A DNA stretch of 64,000 nucleotides from Ananas comosus (Eukaryota > Streptophyta > Magnoliopsida > Poales > Bromeliaceae), in assembly GCF_001540865.1 (NCBI RefSeq), contig NC_033622.1, positions 17,000,089-17,064,088 of the forward strand, in the 5' to 3' direction. Below the pieces are notes generated by a model. It saw nothing but the letters and a program-made list of their open reading frames with translations. It did no database searches and was not told where the DNA came from. The translations under genes were made by a program, and so were the position numbers. Shown here piece after piece: positions 1 through 12,395 of the stretch; the stretch's first letter is position 1; each line of letters opens with the position of its first letter.

Positions 1-11
1 ATCATAAATTA

Positions 12-365
12 AAGGGAAAACTTCAAAAACCCTTCATGGTTTCGTAGTTTCTCACTCTGCCCCCTGTGGTTTAAAATATATCAATTTGCCCCCCTATGGT
101 TTCTTTGTCTCTTTTTCTTATCAATTTTATTATTTTTTTTCCTTAAATTAGTGATAAAGTTAAAATTAAAGGGTACTAAAGTGAATATTTGATAAATCTA
201 AATGGATATCTGAAGTTTTTTGTATATAATTTAATAAAATATTAACGAAAAAGCTACTGAAAAGATAAAAACAAAACCAAGGGGGGCAATTTGATACATT
301 TTAAACCACAAGGAAGCAAAGTGAGAAACGATGAAACCACAGGGGGGGTTTTTGAAGTTTTTCCT
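12..365. mobile_element. Inverted-repeat MITE, family A copy 1
   Basis: The left arm (about 12-90) and the reverse complement of the right arm (about 290-365) match over roughly 75 bp. Both contain AAAACTTCAAAAACCC, a 'GTGGTTTAAAAT' block and a run of C/G. The central core has 'TGAAGTTTTTTGTATATAATTT' style sequence that recurs near 11.85 kb and 57.9 kb. TAAATTAAA flanks both ends and could be a 9-bp target duplication, but this flank is AT-rich and the call is uncertain. There is no coding capacity. The transposase superfamily is not determined; Mutator-like and Tc1-like assignments are both possible. Confidence 0.65.
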
Positions 366-985
366 AAATTAAAAACATCTAACATTTATTTTCACAAAGT
401 TATTCGTTTTTTACCATTCAATTTTTTTTTTTTTTACTCTTTGATAGACTTGATAATAATTTTTAAAATTACAATATTCGATTTCTAAGTATTTATAATA
501 GTATAATTTCAACGATATCAATCATCTATTCAGAATTTCGATCATCCAAAATGATTTAATAAGACAAAAACTTATATCATCTTAAGAGGAGAATAGTTCT
601 ATGCTTTCAAAAGTACGAAAATCTCCATACTTGAAAGTTTGTTTTTATAATAGGGTATCCAATTTAATGATCGATTTTGTTAATCACAATAGACGTTATT
701 AGAACTATTTTAAATTTCATAATTTTTTAATATCGTTTACTAATTAATTAAAAGATCTAAAAAATAACTAATTTTTAATGATCAATGTAGCATATTTATA
801 AATTCAAAAAGTGTAGAATAATTTAAATTAATTATGTAAAATTTTAATAACAAATTACACTCCACGGGGATGGGCTTCATCTCGGTGACTTCTCTTTCAT
901 ACAGTGCCTTTTGCACCATAAAAACGGTACTCAGCACTTTGCTTAAATCGTAGTAACGAAAATAACTGCACTTTCTTATTTGTTC
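366..985. other. AT-rich spacer, no gene seen
   Basis: Mostly A/T homopolymer-rich intergenic sequence. No ORF with family resemblance, RNA gene or clear inverted repeat was found. Confidence 0.6.
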
Positions 986-1600
986 CTCAGCTCCAAGGAA
1001 TGCATGCTCCTACGGCCGCTGCAGTAGCCTCTGGAATTGCATCCAATGCCCATTTCGTATTCCGATCTGATACCGGGGACTGGAACGTATGGAAAATAAA
1101 GTTTCAGTTTGGCTAAAATGTATCTCCGATCAGCTTATGCTTCATGTTATCTCGGATCTTAAATTAATTATCTTATTGTCAATCATGACTTCATGACTCG
1201 TGCATTGTTAAAAACTGATCACATAATAAATATTTCAGGATAATGAAACCTGTTCTAAGCAAACACTACATACCAAGCTTAAAAATTCTTCTTTGGGCCT
1301 AATTGAGTAATTTCTACCATACTAGTACTAGTTCAATAAACTCTGGTCGGCTATCCGTGTGCGTCTTTTTTTACAAAAAAAAAAAAACTTAGAAATGTCT
1401 CGGCGCCAATGAATAGTACTCCATTTACTATTCGTAGAAACGATTTATTTTTCTTAAGACACCTTTTCCTGATTTCACAGCTTATGAAGGACATCGTTCC
1501 ACTGGGAGAGGAATTGATGCCTCAGAGGACCTCACAACTTGGATCAAACTCATAACAACGACGATAATTCTCAACCTGGTCCCGCTTCCACGCCACTGAG
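986..1600 (+). pseudogene. Possible decayed exon remnants
   Basis: Two short stretches on the plus strand look exon-like. The first follows a good acceptor (pyrimidine-rich, ending CCTCAG at about 988). It reads LQGMHAPTAAAVASGIAS and onward to a TAA near 1115. The second follows a TTTCACAG acceptor near 1480 and gives a short open stretch before stops. Neither has a start codon or a clear donor, and they do not join into one long frame. I do not recognise the parent gene with confidence. This may be a degraded 3' fragment or chance coding-like sequence. Confidence 0.25.
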
Positions 1601-2262
1601 AGAGCTGAGCCATTACGCAGGCTTCTTGATAAAGCACCAAGTAGGCGAAAAAGAAGGCTCGGCCTAAGCAATTGGTTATTGTAGGTGGTCCTGGTCCTAG
1701 CACACTCGTCTCAATAAATTATTCAACAGAGATTATAATTAGCCATTTCTATAGCAAAGATGATAGTGATCTAACAAATATTGCGATTTGCGAAGCATGT
1801 AACGTGTATCAAACGATCAATCTTACAGCCTTGGGCATTCCTTTAAACATAATTAAAATAATAATAGTAAATCAAAAAGAATCACCAGCATCTATAACCA
1901 CCTTAAAAAGTGTTCGCACTTTCAAATATGAATATATTTTGAAGCCAATTCTCGACAATAACCATATCATATCGACGCAATTTACCCTCATTTAAGAAAT
2001 TACGCCACTAGCTGCGGAAATATACGAAAGCTGAAAAATTTGTCCGAATACCAAAAGTTGGCGCTTAGGGTGGCTAGAGGTGGATTTTGCTTACCATCTA
2101 CATGCAAGGAAAACTCATCATCGTTTAACCTGCTGACTCCACCTTAATCACCTGGGAAAAATGAGAAGTTCTAACTCTTTTATTAATAGAGAGGAAAAAA
2201 AAAAAACATTGCATGAGGAGCTCGATGATAATCAGACAATTCTCTCATGTGTTGCCCCGATT

Positions 2263-5200
2263 CTACACCGACAATGCCGGGCTGTCCGTAGCAAGTCCCA
2301 TAATATTCAACCCGTTGTCGACATAAACAACAGAGCCAGTTATCGCCGAAGCCAGAGGGGAAACCAAAAATGCTGCCACATTTCCGACTTCATCTGTGCA
2401 AGTTTGTAAAAGGATAAGTATATGTTTTAGTGACCGAAGGAGGGAAAGAGAAATGATGAAGAAGAAGTTCAAATCTCTTGTTATCCACCTGCCGATAATT
2501 CTTTCTGCAGTGGTGCATTAGCATATGAATAATCTATCATCTTCTCAATGAATCCAATGGCTTTCGCAGCACGGCTTCCCAATGGACCTAAAATAGTTTA
2601 TAAATAATAAATGCAAAAAAGAAATGGGATACACACTTTTGTGGCATTGGTAGAGCCTAAAAGGTGGAAGAGTGTATGTGTAGGTGCATATGTAGTCCAT
2701 GTAGTAAAACAAAATGGTGTGTATGAATGAATCGGTAATAAAAAGAAATGGACGGTAAACTTTTGAACAGTTAATTCTATACTGCAAGACTAATAGCAAA
2801 ATCATCCCAACATTTCGAATGAAAGTAATAACAACTACTACAGAGAATTGATGTCCAAGTTTAGGCTAATCATTTTATGCCATACTTACACTCGCTAGTA
2901 TCAAATCTAATCTAAATGGTATTCTAGAACTGAAGTTACAATATTAGATACCAATTCTGCTCAGTCAATAATAATTGCATGTGTCATTTGGATATGATAA
3001 CTGATGTTCGATCAAGATGTACGAGCTAAATAGGGAAAAGATTTACATGAAAATTTTCTTTAGTGGAGCTATTATTGAGTATACCTGCAGATATGGTATT
3101 TACTCTAATTTTCCCTTTTCTTCCTGCTTCAAAAGCTAGCACCTGACCAAAAGAAAAGTTTATCAAGCAATTATCATCATAAATGAGACAATGGTGTAAA
3201 GAGAAAAGCATTGAAGATTCAGAAGATGCAAGAATTTAGAGAAAATACTCTGGTATCACTTTCTAAGGCAGCTTTTGCCGAACTCATGCCTCCCCCATAC
3301 CTGCGATTTACAGATTATAACTTTACTACGTGATAAGATAAGAATGTTAAATTGGTGCTAGACTGCTTATAGTTATTATGCCAGCAAAGAAAACATACCC
3401 AGGTATTGTCTTTTCAGAAGCAATGTACGTCAAGGAGATTGAAGCACCACCTGGCAATGTATGTGGTTGTGAATTAATGCTACCACTTGGTAGCAAGCAA
3501 GGGGAAATAAGATATGACTACTATGCTATAATCTAATCAGAGATATAGCTTATTGGATATCTGCACTAGTTACAGTGTAGTCTTCATTCTAACTCGAAAA
3601 AGAAAACTAAAAGATAGCTGAAAATTGTAAATACACGGTACCTGGATTCATTATTGGAAGGAAGTGTTGGAGCAATGAAACAAAGGAGTAACTAGATGCA
3701 GATATAGCTGCAAGGTATCCTCTCCTTGATGTCTCTAGGAGTGGCTTAGTGACCTGCAGGTCAAATCTATATGGTTAAAACTGACATCCAGTCTTCATTA
3801 AATCACTGGTTTGCACATGAAAGCTGTTTTGTAAAACAACCATTATAACCTGCTCTAGATAAAGTGAAGGGCAAAGTGATTATAGAATAGAAGGGGTAAA
3901 ATGGTCCTTTCACAGCTCGACAGATGCTGCAGACGGAGGGAAATCATGTAATTGGGAAGCATAGAAAAGTTCAAGGACTAAAATGTTCAAATAAAAAGTT
4001 TAAGGATGAAGTTGCAATATGGGTAAGTATGGACTGTCCATACATCTTATTGTAGAACATATCATTAAGGATGAAGTTGCAATATCGGTAAGTATGGACT
4101 ATCCATACATCTTATCATAGAACATATCATCACCTAAATACCCCCACCCCAAGAAGGTGTAGAAACTTTACCTCCGGTCCATTTGCTAAAGAATGCACAA
4201 GGATATCAACACTTCCAAAATCATTCTTGATTGACTCGACTACTTCCTATAAAGACAAAGAAAACTCTTCACAGTTTATGGGGTTGCCAAGTTAAACCTC
4301 ACATTTTAATCAGTTTAGACTTCAATAAGGAAGAATAATATGAAGTAGAATGCCTTAGTAATTTGGCAAATCTAGAATGGTAGTATAATCAGATGTCTCG
4401 AAAGTATAGCGTGGACATAGGTACAGCCACCTAGAACCTACCTTGACAGTCCAATTTGAAGCACCCGAATACCGTTTGTTTGTTCTAACCTGTATGAAAC
4501 AGGCCAAGCCAATGATCAGTAGTTTCTGTGTTATTCAGATAAATATAGTCTAGGCAGACAAATAAATTGACATTTCATACATACATCTTCAGGTACGTCC
4601 TCAAAGCTATCATAAACTGCATCTAGCGGGTATACTTTTATAATTTCCATCAGAGAACCGTTAGCCAACCTGCACGTGAAAATTACCACTTAACTATTGA
4701 CAACAGGCCAAAAGTTACTACCAATTAAAAAACCAACAAAGAAGAGAACCAAAAAAAAACTTAAAAGAGTATGGAATTCGCACCGGCGTGACTCATCAAA
4801 TTTACCCCGTCTTAGGCTTGTCTCAAAAATAGTAAGAGCCTGCAGAAAGCACAGTTTTTGAAAGGTGATAGTGTAATTAAACCAATCTTCTATATAACTG
4901 TAGGTAAGATCTAATGGAGCTTACGTACAGGAACCCATGTACCAACAAGAATCTCGGCGCCAGCAGCAGCAAGAGCTTTAGCTATTGCCCAGCCATAGCC
5001 ATTATCATCAGCTACACCAGCAATAAAAGCCCTTTTACCTGAAAGGAGAAAAGAACCATCCTGAAGGCTTTATCTTTCTCTATCCCATAGAACACAGTAA
5101 AAAGAAAATGTCTCGATTCTTTAGTGATGATTTACTTTTCAAAAATATGCTATACAGGCAGAAGTAGGTCACAAGCATCATAAGAATGCTAATAAGACAG

Positions 5201-6299
5201 AAAAAAACGAGAATAAGAGATAATAGTAGGATAAAGGGATAGATTATATGCACAAATTGAATAAGTAAAAGAAGCTACCGGACCGTACAAGAAACTATAA
5301 TCTCTTCGTTCAAGCTTAACTTCGTAGTACTCAATCTTCTCACAACATGCACTATTCAAGGAGCTATTTTGGAATGACACGTGTTAACATGTATTGATGG
5401 AATTTTGTGAATATATATTTAGTGGGCAAGGAGAAAAGGAAGTGTTTCAGCAATGAGAGTAAATGTTGCAAGGGCATTAAAATAGCCAGCTTGTCTATGA
5501 AAAGAAAAAACCTAACAATCGTAATATGCCAATAAGATGAAATTCCGAAAAAAAGAAAAGGCACCTATGTTCATTCGTCAGGCTGAGACATTTTCCAACA
5601 CTGAGTTGATTGATAAGATGACAATATAGTTTGCTAGGTTATTTGACAAAAGAGCTTCAAAGCACACATAAAACAGTAATATGAAAGGAACACAGGGTAG
5701 TATCTAGAGATTATCAGAAACTACAATTGGATTGAATTTTCAAGTAATGTGCGCTATAAGTATATAAAATGAATAAGGATTAAATAAATTAAACTACAGT
5801 TTGATGCCGGTACATGGAATATCTATTAAGTCAAACATCATTAATATCCAGGGTCCTGTGCCAAATTCTAGTTATATCGAGATTAGAATATGCCCACCAC
5901 CAGTTTTGCAAAAAAGCGGCAATACAAATTGTTCTTGGAGCACATTGCAATTAAACAAAATAGTAGACACAATAAACTGAACTGTCAATGTATCTAGTCA
6001 AGCCTAACGTATAATGCAGCTAAAGAGATACCTCGCAGATCAATGGGCAATCCGGAAGGAAGTTCTTTTCCCCCTTCACTAGAAACAGCTCTTGGTGTGA
6101 TACTGCTGAACCTCCGAGGGACTGATGTTGAACTCTTGCAAAGAGTTTTTATAGATGAAATATAACAGGGGCTTCCAAGTTTCACTTGGTTCGTGCCTTT
6201 TCCATCAATTGCAGCGCCCAGTATGGACTTGGTAGAAGAATGAGGAAGGCATGGCTTTGTAGCTGCCATTTGCAAGCTCCCAGCAGTGAAGATTGCCAT
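2263..6299 (-). CDS. MOD1: Enoyl-[acyl-carrier-protein] reductase (NADH), chloroplastic
   Basis: This is the FabI-type reductase that performs the last step of each fatty-acid elongation cycle in plastids, reducing trans-2-enoyl-ACP with NADH. Twelve coding exons join in frame (minus strand): 6299-6032, 5038-4929, 4839-4784, 4669-4585, 4489-4442, 4246-4172, 3753-3642, 3450-3399, 3300-3249, 3142-3085, 2587-2489 and 2393-2263. Together they are 1146 nt, 381 aa, with GT-AG ends throughout. Residues 1 to about 80 are a Ser/Thr-rich transit peptide. The NAD-binding segment [14 protein letters not shown] starts near residue 93, LVGTWVP and YPLDAVYD follow, then SLANGPE. The catalytic pair is Y270 and K278 in YGGGMSSAK. 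The C-terminus has [20 protein letters not shown] and [11 protein letters not shown]. The ATG at 6299 is the first in-frame one after a probable leader acceptor. The length fits plant ENRs. The gene looks intact. Confidence 0.95.
4001..4130. repeat. 65-bp tandem duplication in an ENR intron
   Basis: Copy 1 at 4001-4065 and copy 2 at 4066-4130 begin TAAGGATGAAGTTGCAATAT and end AGAACATATCAT. They differ at only a few bases. They lie inside the intron between coding exons 6 and 7 and do not touch splice sites. Confidence 0.85.
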
Positions 6300-6429
6300 G
6301 TCCAATCAGCTGCTGCTTTCAATAGTCCTTGTCTACAAAAATCCGGACGGAAGAATTACATATCATATTATTTTCCCCTAATTTCCACATGAAGGTTCTG
6401 GAGCAGTCGGAAGAATATATATATATATA

Positions 6430-6974
6430 GAGTAGGGCTACTATACTCTTATGAGTAGTGGACCCTTACTACTCATAAGTTGTTTTCGATGATAGAGCTT
6501 CCGAATCGACGATCCACTCCGTTAAATATGATCTAGAGTATTTGAAACTTCTAGAAAATAAATTTCGTAATTTTTCGAAATCATAATAAAGTCCATCAAG
6601 CGGGCATAAAATGAACGGTCAAAATCGAACGACGTCCTAAAAATGGATGATCGGATCCCTCAATTTAAGATCGGAGTTATTGATCTTTATCTAGGTAGTG
6701 TATAGAATTTTCTATCAAAAATTCAACCTATTCCGATTCTTTTCCACCGTTAAACTAGCAAGTATCCCATACCGGCCGTTAAAAATTGTCAATTTTGTGA
6801 GCTTTTGATCATAAGGTAAATGATGTCGAAAAATTATGAAATTTAATTTCTAGAAATTTTAAATGCTCTAGATCATATTTAACGGAGTGGATCGTCGATT
6901 CGGAAGCTCCATCATCGAAAACAACTTATGAGTAGTAAGGGTCCACTACTCATAAGAGTATAGTAGCCCTACTC
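6430..6974. mobile_element. Long foldback MITE in (TA)n, family B (TA-microsatellite type)
   Basis: The first and last roughly 160 bp are near-perfect inverted repeats, starting GAGTAGGGCTACTATACTC and containing CGACGATCCACTCCGTTAAA. Both ends are embedded in (TA)n. The element lies in the probable ENR leader intron, so a transcript through it could fold into a long hairpin. No ORF. Related elements are at about 36428, 52585 and several short copies. Confidence 0.85.

Positions 6975-6993
<19 letters not shown>

Positions 6994-7018
<25 letters not shown>
6994..7018. repeat. (GA)n microsatellite beside (TA)n
   Basis: GA dinucleotide run directly following the TA run at the edge of the foldback MITE. 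Confidence 0.9.
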
Positions 7019-7019
<1 letters not shown>

Positions 7020-7639
7020 CTGAAATAGGCAAACTGTGGAAACTTCTAAGGGGTGCCTGTGCAGATATTGAGACAAATTAATCGACTATTGAAACTTTAG
7101 TTAAAAAACAAACAAGAAAAGCCAACAATTTATTCGAGATCGAAGATTACCCGCAATAAGAACTAAGTAGTGAGAACATGTAGGCTAAATATCCCATTAA
7201 ACAAGAAATATATCCCCTTAAATCTTTATTTAAAAGCACGCAAAATTAAAATGTCTGCAAATGAATAAGTCCTCTAATTCTTTCCTTTAGGCCATCCATT
7301 TACTTCTATACCGGATTTCTTATCCAACTATTCATGTATAGGGGAAGCACATCGTACAGAATCTGAAATAGCATAGAATACAGATCAAGAAGCACTCACA
7401 GCATAACAGTCCCTTAAGAAAACCAAATGAAGGCCCGATTAAGCCGATTCTAAACCGCGCATTGCTCAAGAAAAAAAAAAAAAAAAAAAAAAAAACCCAA
7501 TAAAATCGCTCAAGAACAAAGAATCTCTTCAGAGAGATGATCAAACTCACCTGTAGAGGAATATGGAATCTCACAATGTCCAATCGTCTCCTCCTCGCTA
7601 TTAACGACGCCGTTGTTTTGGAGATCCTAGGATCACAAG

Positions 7640-7846
7640 CAAAATGAGAATACGAGGGGAGAGACGACGATGGATTAAAACAAGAAGAGAAGACGTTTCG
7701 ATCGCATCGAGGTGGTTTTTGAAATTTACCACCTCTTCGGAGAGATCGAGGGAGCTCTCGAGCCCCTGCGGATTTTCTGGGGTTCGGGTTTCGGCGTTTT
7801 TTAAAATATACGTGGTGTTGTGTAGAAAGGGAGTAAGGGACTCTGA

Positions 7847-7877
<31 letters not shown>

Positions 7878-8329
7878 TGGTTGGTATTTATTTAATACTT
7901 TATAATTATACGGAGGGTTTTGTTGAAAGGGCGATTTATTTTTGACCGTTGGAGGATGGTTGGAGCAGTTGATGAGCTACCGTGCGAGTACTCGACAAAC
8001 TTGGCCCAATGCAATATCTGCAATGTGGGCATTTCGTTGGGCCTAAGCTTTTTTCCTTAAAAGTCTTTTATTATGTTTGATAGTTGATTTGTTGCGCGAG
8101 CTCTTTAGTCCTTAATTACCATCATAAGGGTTTACTTAAATAAATAATGCATTACTGTCCATAAAACTCTTTAATGAAATTCGCGTTGAGGTCTTTTCCT
8201 CAAGAGAGAAGAGTTGACACTCAGAAGGATAAGTACACCATCCTTTTAAACTATCAAGGTTCTACTAAGTTAATATCTAAACTTTCAAAATATCAAACAA
8301 AATTATTTTAAAAATTCTATTCATTACCG
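7640..8329 (-). promoter_or_regulatory. Putative promoter/leader region of the ENR gene, otherwise no gene
   Basis: Upstream of the probable ENR leader on the minus strand there is a (GA)n tract (about 7849-7874 on the plus strand, CT on the transcript). A TATA-like TATAATTATAAAG lies near 7901-7913. No coding sequence was recognised out to 8329. The transcription start is not determined. Confidence 0.3.
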
Positions 8330-8487
8330 ACCGTCCCTAAAACAAATGGCAAAGGGCTTAGTAGTCGGTATCCGAGGTCCCAAATTCAAGTCCTAATTGA
8401 TTCATATTTCCAGCTAAGTTTATTTCTAAATAAAATAAACGAAACGGATAGCATGCTATGTATCTCTCAAAAAAAAAAAAAAAAAAA
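8330..8487 (+). mobile_element. tRNA-derived SINE, copy 1
   Basis: In plus orientation the element begins CCGACCGTCCCTAAAACAAA. It has an A-box-like TGGCAAAGGGCTTAG, a B-box-like TTCAAGTCC about 35 nt later, and a 3' body with TTTATTTCTAAATAAAATAA. It ends in a 20-nt poly(A). The same body recurs at 18.8, 22.2, 30.5, 37.1 and 44.3 kb. Confidence 0.75.
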
Positions 8488-8496
8488 ATTTCTAAC

Positions 8497-8737
8497 CATT
8501 TGAAAATTTTGAACTGCCATATTTGAAAATTCTGAACTGCCGTACGGGATACAATTGACCATGTCCGCACGATATTTCTCGTACTGGCGGCACTAATTCA
8601 AGAAAAAAAAATCTATCCATTTGAAAATCCTGAACTGCCATGCGGGACACGATAGTCCATTTGAAAATTCTGAATTGCCATGCGGGACAAGATGGACCAT
8701 GTCCACACGATATTTCTCGTAGCAGCGGCACTAATTC
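8497..8737. repeat. Imperfect direct repeat, about 110 bp units
   Basis: Two units (about 8497-8604 and 8618-8737) share CCATTTGAAAAT, TGAACTGCC, GGGA(T/C)ACAAT-like blocks, CACGATATTTCTCGTA and GGCACTAATTC. The second unit contains an extra internal repeat of the first 35 bp. No gene is associated. Confidence 0.7.
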
Positions 8738-8739
8738 TT

Positions 8740-9512
8740 TTGAAACTAGTACTGAGAAAACAAACTTTCAACCTAGATTAGGCGTAAGCAAAACTCGGAT
8801 TGGACTTAGGCTGGGTCAGGTTAGGAACCGCGTTATCTTTGTAATTGTCCGGCCTAGAAAGTATATGTAACGTTTGAACCCAAGTCTAGTCGCAGAAGAT
8901 CGGATCGGACTGGATTTAGCACTAAATTTCCGGGCCAGGACCAGAAAGCCGAAGAAACCTAAACCGACGCCCGGCCTATATTCCGAGAACTAGTACTGGG
9001 CCAGTGAACTGGTTCTGGTCCAATAAACTTTCGCAATCTGAACGGTTGAGAAGCAGTCGTACGAAGTAATTGGAGCACATGCTGGACCAACCAACCAGCA
9101 CAGGTTGCTTGACTTGGACATGGGAATAGAAAGTCATGTCACTCGCACCCTGTGAGGCAGCTAGAGTTATGTTAATACACGCGACAACGTGTCCTCCGTT
9201 GAGCTTATTAGGTCCCTTGTCTGGTTCGGGTACCTATCATCTTCGAAATTTTAAGCAGATGTATTAATAGCACGGTAATCTAATTGATTGCTAGATATTA
9301 TAAATGGACAAGTCATCAATCTCATTCAAGGTGCCTTATATGATACACTAGGCATCACGTATAAAAAAAGAAAAAATGTCGCCAAAATTTCTTTGCTTTT
9401 GAAAAGTCAGGCCTTCTTGTTGTACTTATCTCGCAAGATGAGCTCCCGTTGTTCTCACCTATTTCCCTGCAACTTCAACGGATTTATAAGTTGAGTTATG
9501 ATGCTTATCGAA
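8740..9512. other. Spacer of moderate GC, no gene seen
   Basis: No ORF with family resemblance and no repeat structure recognised. Confidence 0.5.
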
Positions 9513-9892
9513 TGGCTAAATTGCACTTTTGATTCTCAAACTTTGAGAATCATGACACGTCGATCTCCAAAGTTTAATTTATATATTATAATTTTTTATT
9601 TAAAATTTATAAATTATATAACAATTAATTCTTACAGCCTAACTTTCTTAGTTACAAAATGGTGTATCGCTAATGTAATTGAGATGATAGCATTGTAATT
9701 GATAATGTGATGCCGCATTATTACTATGTTAGCGAAATATTAGTAATTAGTCAATTGAATTAGGCCGTAGCACTTATAACTACAATAATTTAATTTAAAA
9801 AGTTTGAACAAAAATTTATAATAAATTAAAATTTTAAAACAAAAGTGTCGACACATACTAGAAAGTGACCAAAATTGCAATTTAACCATTTG
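9513..9892. mobile_element. Putative 380-bp MITE, AT-rich interior
   Basis: The left end GGCTAAATTGCACTTTTG matches the reverse complement of the right end, GGTTAAATTGCAATTTTGG. Both ends are followed inward by related GTCGAC/ACGTCG and AAATTTATAA blocks. No ORF. Target duplications were not resolved. Confidence 0.55.
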
Positions 9893-10564
9893 GAAGAATG
9901 TCAGGCATCAAACTCAAATAATTGAGCAGTCAAATCCATTCAAACCGTACGTTAAACATTACGGAATACACTATTATTATATTTAGAGACAATTTTTTAA
10001 GAGTTTTGAACGACTGCAAAAAAAAAAAAAAATCATTATGAAAGATACTATTTTATTTAAAAACTATTTTTCAAAAGCATGGGAAGGCCACAAAAATTGG
10101 ACGCTGACAATTCCCCAGTCTAAATTTAGCTCTGCTAAAGTACTTTCATTTGAAATGTTTTGCTAAATTTCGAATTAAACCACGCGCTGAACGAGCCATT
10201 TTTTTGTGACGTAATGAAGTCAACACGCTGAGCGTCATAATACAAGTACTATAAAATTTTGGTCTGTGAATTATGTGAGAATAATGTGAATCTATCTAAA
10301 GTATGGGAAGATTTTTTTTTTTTGTTGCGAATTAAAAACTACAAGTAAAATTTATTATCTTTTGATTAAACATTAAAAAAAATCCTGATTTAAAAGCATA
10401 TGAAAGTGAAATGTTGCGTATGAAGCTAATTAATACAGTTTGTTTTGGAGTGGTGGAGATGTAGTATTGTATTAAGAGTGCAGTTGTTTGACTGATTCAT
10501 TAGAAAATTCTCTTTATAGAACATGTAAACCGAACCGCCACCAATCGTTATCACATTTGAAGAC
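9893..10564. other. AT-rich spacer, no gene seen
   Basis: Homopolymer-rich sequence without recognisable coding or RNA features. Confidence 0.5.
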
Positions 10565-10567
10565 TAA

Positions 10568-11412
10568 GGGGCTGTTTGGTTGCACGCATTTTCAACTACA
10601 GTGCAGTTGCAAATGCCTGCAGCCTCAATTTCTTTGTTTGGTTTAGTATTGTTGAGTTCAACTGCTGCAGTTCCAACTACACAAAAAGGTTCAAATGCTG
10701 TAGTTGGAACTACATCTAAATTGGCCGTAGTTCCAACTGCAGTAGTTGGTGAGGGATAGGATCACCCACAAATTAATAATAATAAATAAATAAATAAATA
10801 GCTAAATAAATAAATAATATATGTATATAGGTAAATAAAAATACTTGTAAATAAACTCATACTAATAAAATTTTTTAGACAATACAAGCTTTGTGCAAAA
10901 AATTAAATTTTTTAAATTTATTTTATTTAAAATATAAATATAATATTTTTTTAAAATTTTTATAGAATGTGATCGTGTATGTTAATTTAATAAGTTTTAA
11001 TTAATTATAATTATTAAATTTGATAAAAAAAAATGAGAGAATCGTTTAAATTTTAAAGTTTGATTTACATATTAAAATTAAATAAATTAAAAATTTTAAA
11101 TGTGTCGATTAATAAGTTGAAGAATATTATATATATCTACTCATTTATTTATAAATAGTAAATTTAAATGATTAATAAATTTATGCAATTATTTTATGTT
11201 TAGTGAAGATAATCTCACCACTCTATCTGAAAAGGTGACAAAATTTACAAATATAACTATCAGCTTCATATTACCAAACAGAAGAAATGTAATTGCAGCA
11301 GTTGCAACTGCGTAAAACCAAACAGACTAGGTGTAGTTACAACTGCAGCATTTGTAACTGCATGTATTTCCAACTACATTGTTTCTGTAACTACATCCAA
11401 CCAAACAGCCCC
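10568..11412. mobile_element. Tourist/PIF-Harbinger-like MITE with TAA target duplication
   Basis: Terminal inverted repeats are GGGGCTGTTTGGTTG on the left and CAACCAAACAGCCCC on the right. TAA flanks both sides (10565-10567 and 11413-11415). Subterminal regions repeat GTAGTT/AACTAC and GCAGTTGCAA motifs in both orientations. The interior is AT-rich, with no transposase. Length 845 bp. The TAA duplication and the GGGGCTGTTTGGTT end are typical of the Tourist/Harbinger group. Confidence 0.85.
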
Positions 11413-11630
11413 TAATTGCTAATACTTCTCCCATAAGAAAATATTTATTCATTTTAAATCTCCAACTTGTTGCATTGCGAGAAACCTAACACATGCCCAG
11501 CATGTCCTGTTCCGGCGTCATGCACTGCACATGATGCTCAAATTACGCACCACAATTGCACACGATCTCACCGACGTTACTTTTCTCTCTATAATTCGAT
11601 TTTTTTTTTTTTCTGACTAAAATGTATACA

Positions 11631-11998
11631 ATTTAGGAAAAGTTTCAAATACCAATCTTATTGTTTTACACTTTTTTATTTTAATATTTTATAATTTAAA
11701 GTGTATTATTTTTATATATTATAGTTTTATTTTTCTCTTTTTTGTTATCCATCTATTAATTTTTTTATTAAATCAGTGACAAATTTAAAACTAAAGAATA
11801 CTTAAAGTGTATATTCGATAAATTATAGATGAGATATCTGAAATTTTTTATATATGATTTAGCGAAAACGTAAGGGAGGGACTGACGAAAAAGAGAAAAA
11901 AAAATCACAAAGTACTAAATTAGTACACTTTAAACCATAGGGTACTAAAATGAAAAAAGTACTAAATTGCAAATGGTAGTATTTGAAGTTTATCCTAA
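11631..11998. mobile_element. Inverted-repeat MITE, family A copy 2
   Basis: The left arm TTTAGGAAAAGTTTCAAATACC matches the reverse complement of the right arm, which ends GAAGTTTATCCTAAA. The internal core (GATATCTGAAATTTTTTATA, ATTCGATAAA) matches copies at 12-365 and about 57780-58085. No ORF. Confidence 0.7.
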
Positions 11999-11999
11999 A

Positions 12000-12395
12000 A
12001 TTAATCTGAATTATAAATTATTTTTAATTCGACTAGGCAATATTTTAAAATTTTAAATTAAATGTTTATTTTTTTATTTATTTAATTAAAGATGCTTTGG
12101 ATATAAAAATTAAGTTAATTGTTTATTTTAATAAATTTATAGCTATATAAATAGCATAAAATATATTAGTTAAACAAGTAAAGATAAATAATCTATTTAA
12201 TTTCCAAGTAAAAAATTTACTAAATGACATGAATCAAATAATTTTTTTAAAAATAGTGAATAAAAATAAAATATTTAAAAATCCGACAGTTTGATCAATA
12301 ATAGTCGATACAAAATTTATACGTTTTTATTTGTTATATTTTTCAATGAATATCCGAATATTTAGAAGGAACTTTTCATTGTATTCACCTAAATG
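12000..12395. other. Very AT-rich spacer, no gene seen
   Basis: No features recognised. It ends abruptly where the GC-rich FAD2 upstream region starts. Confidence 0.5.

Larger units (their letters stand above)
6335..7551 (-). other. Probable 5'UTR intron of the enoyl-ACP reductase gene
   Basis: On the minus strand a donor reading CTACAG|GTGAGT lies at 7552/7551. A pyrimidine-rich acceptor ending TTTTTGTAG lies near 6335, about 35 nt upstream of the ENR ATG. Together they suggest a leader exon at roughly 7552-7640 or beyond and a 1.2 kb leader intron. The intron hosts a foldback MITE (about 6430-6974), a (TA)n/(GA)n tract and a long poly(T) run (as read on the minus strand). This is inferred from splice consensus only. 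Confidence 0.55.
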
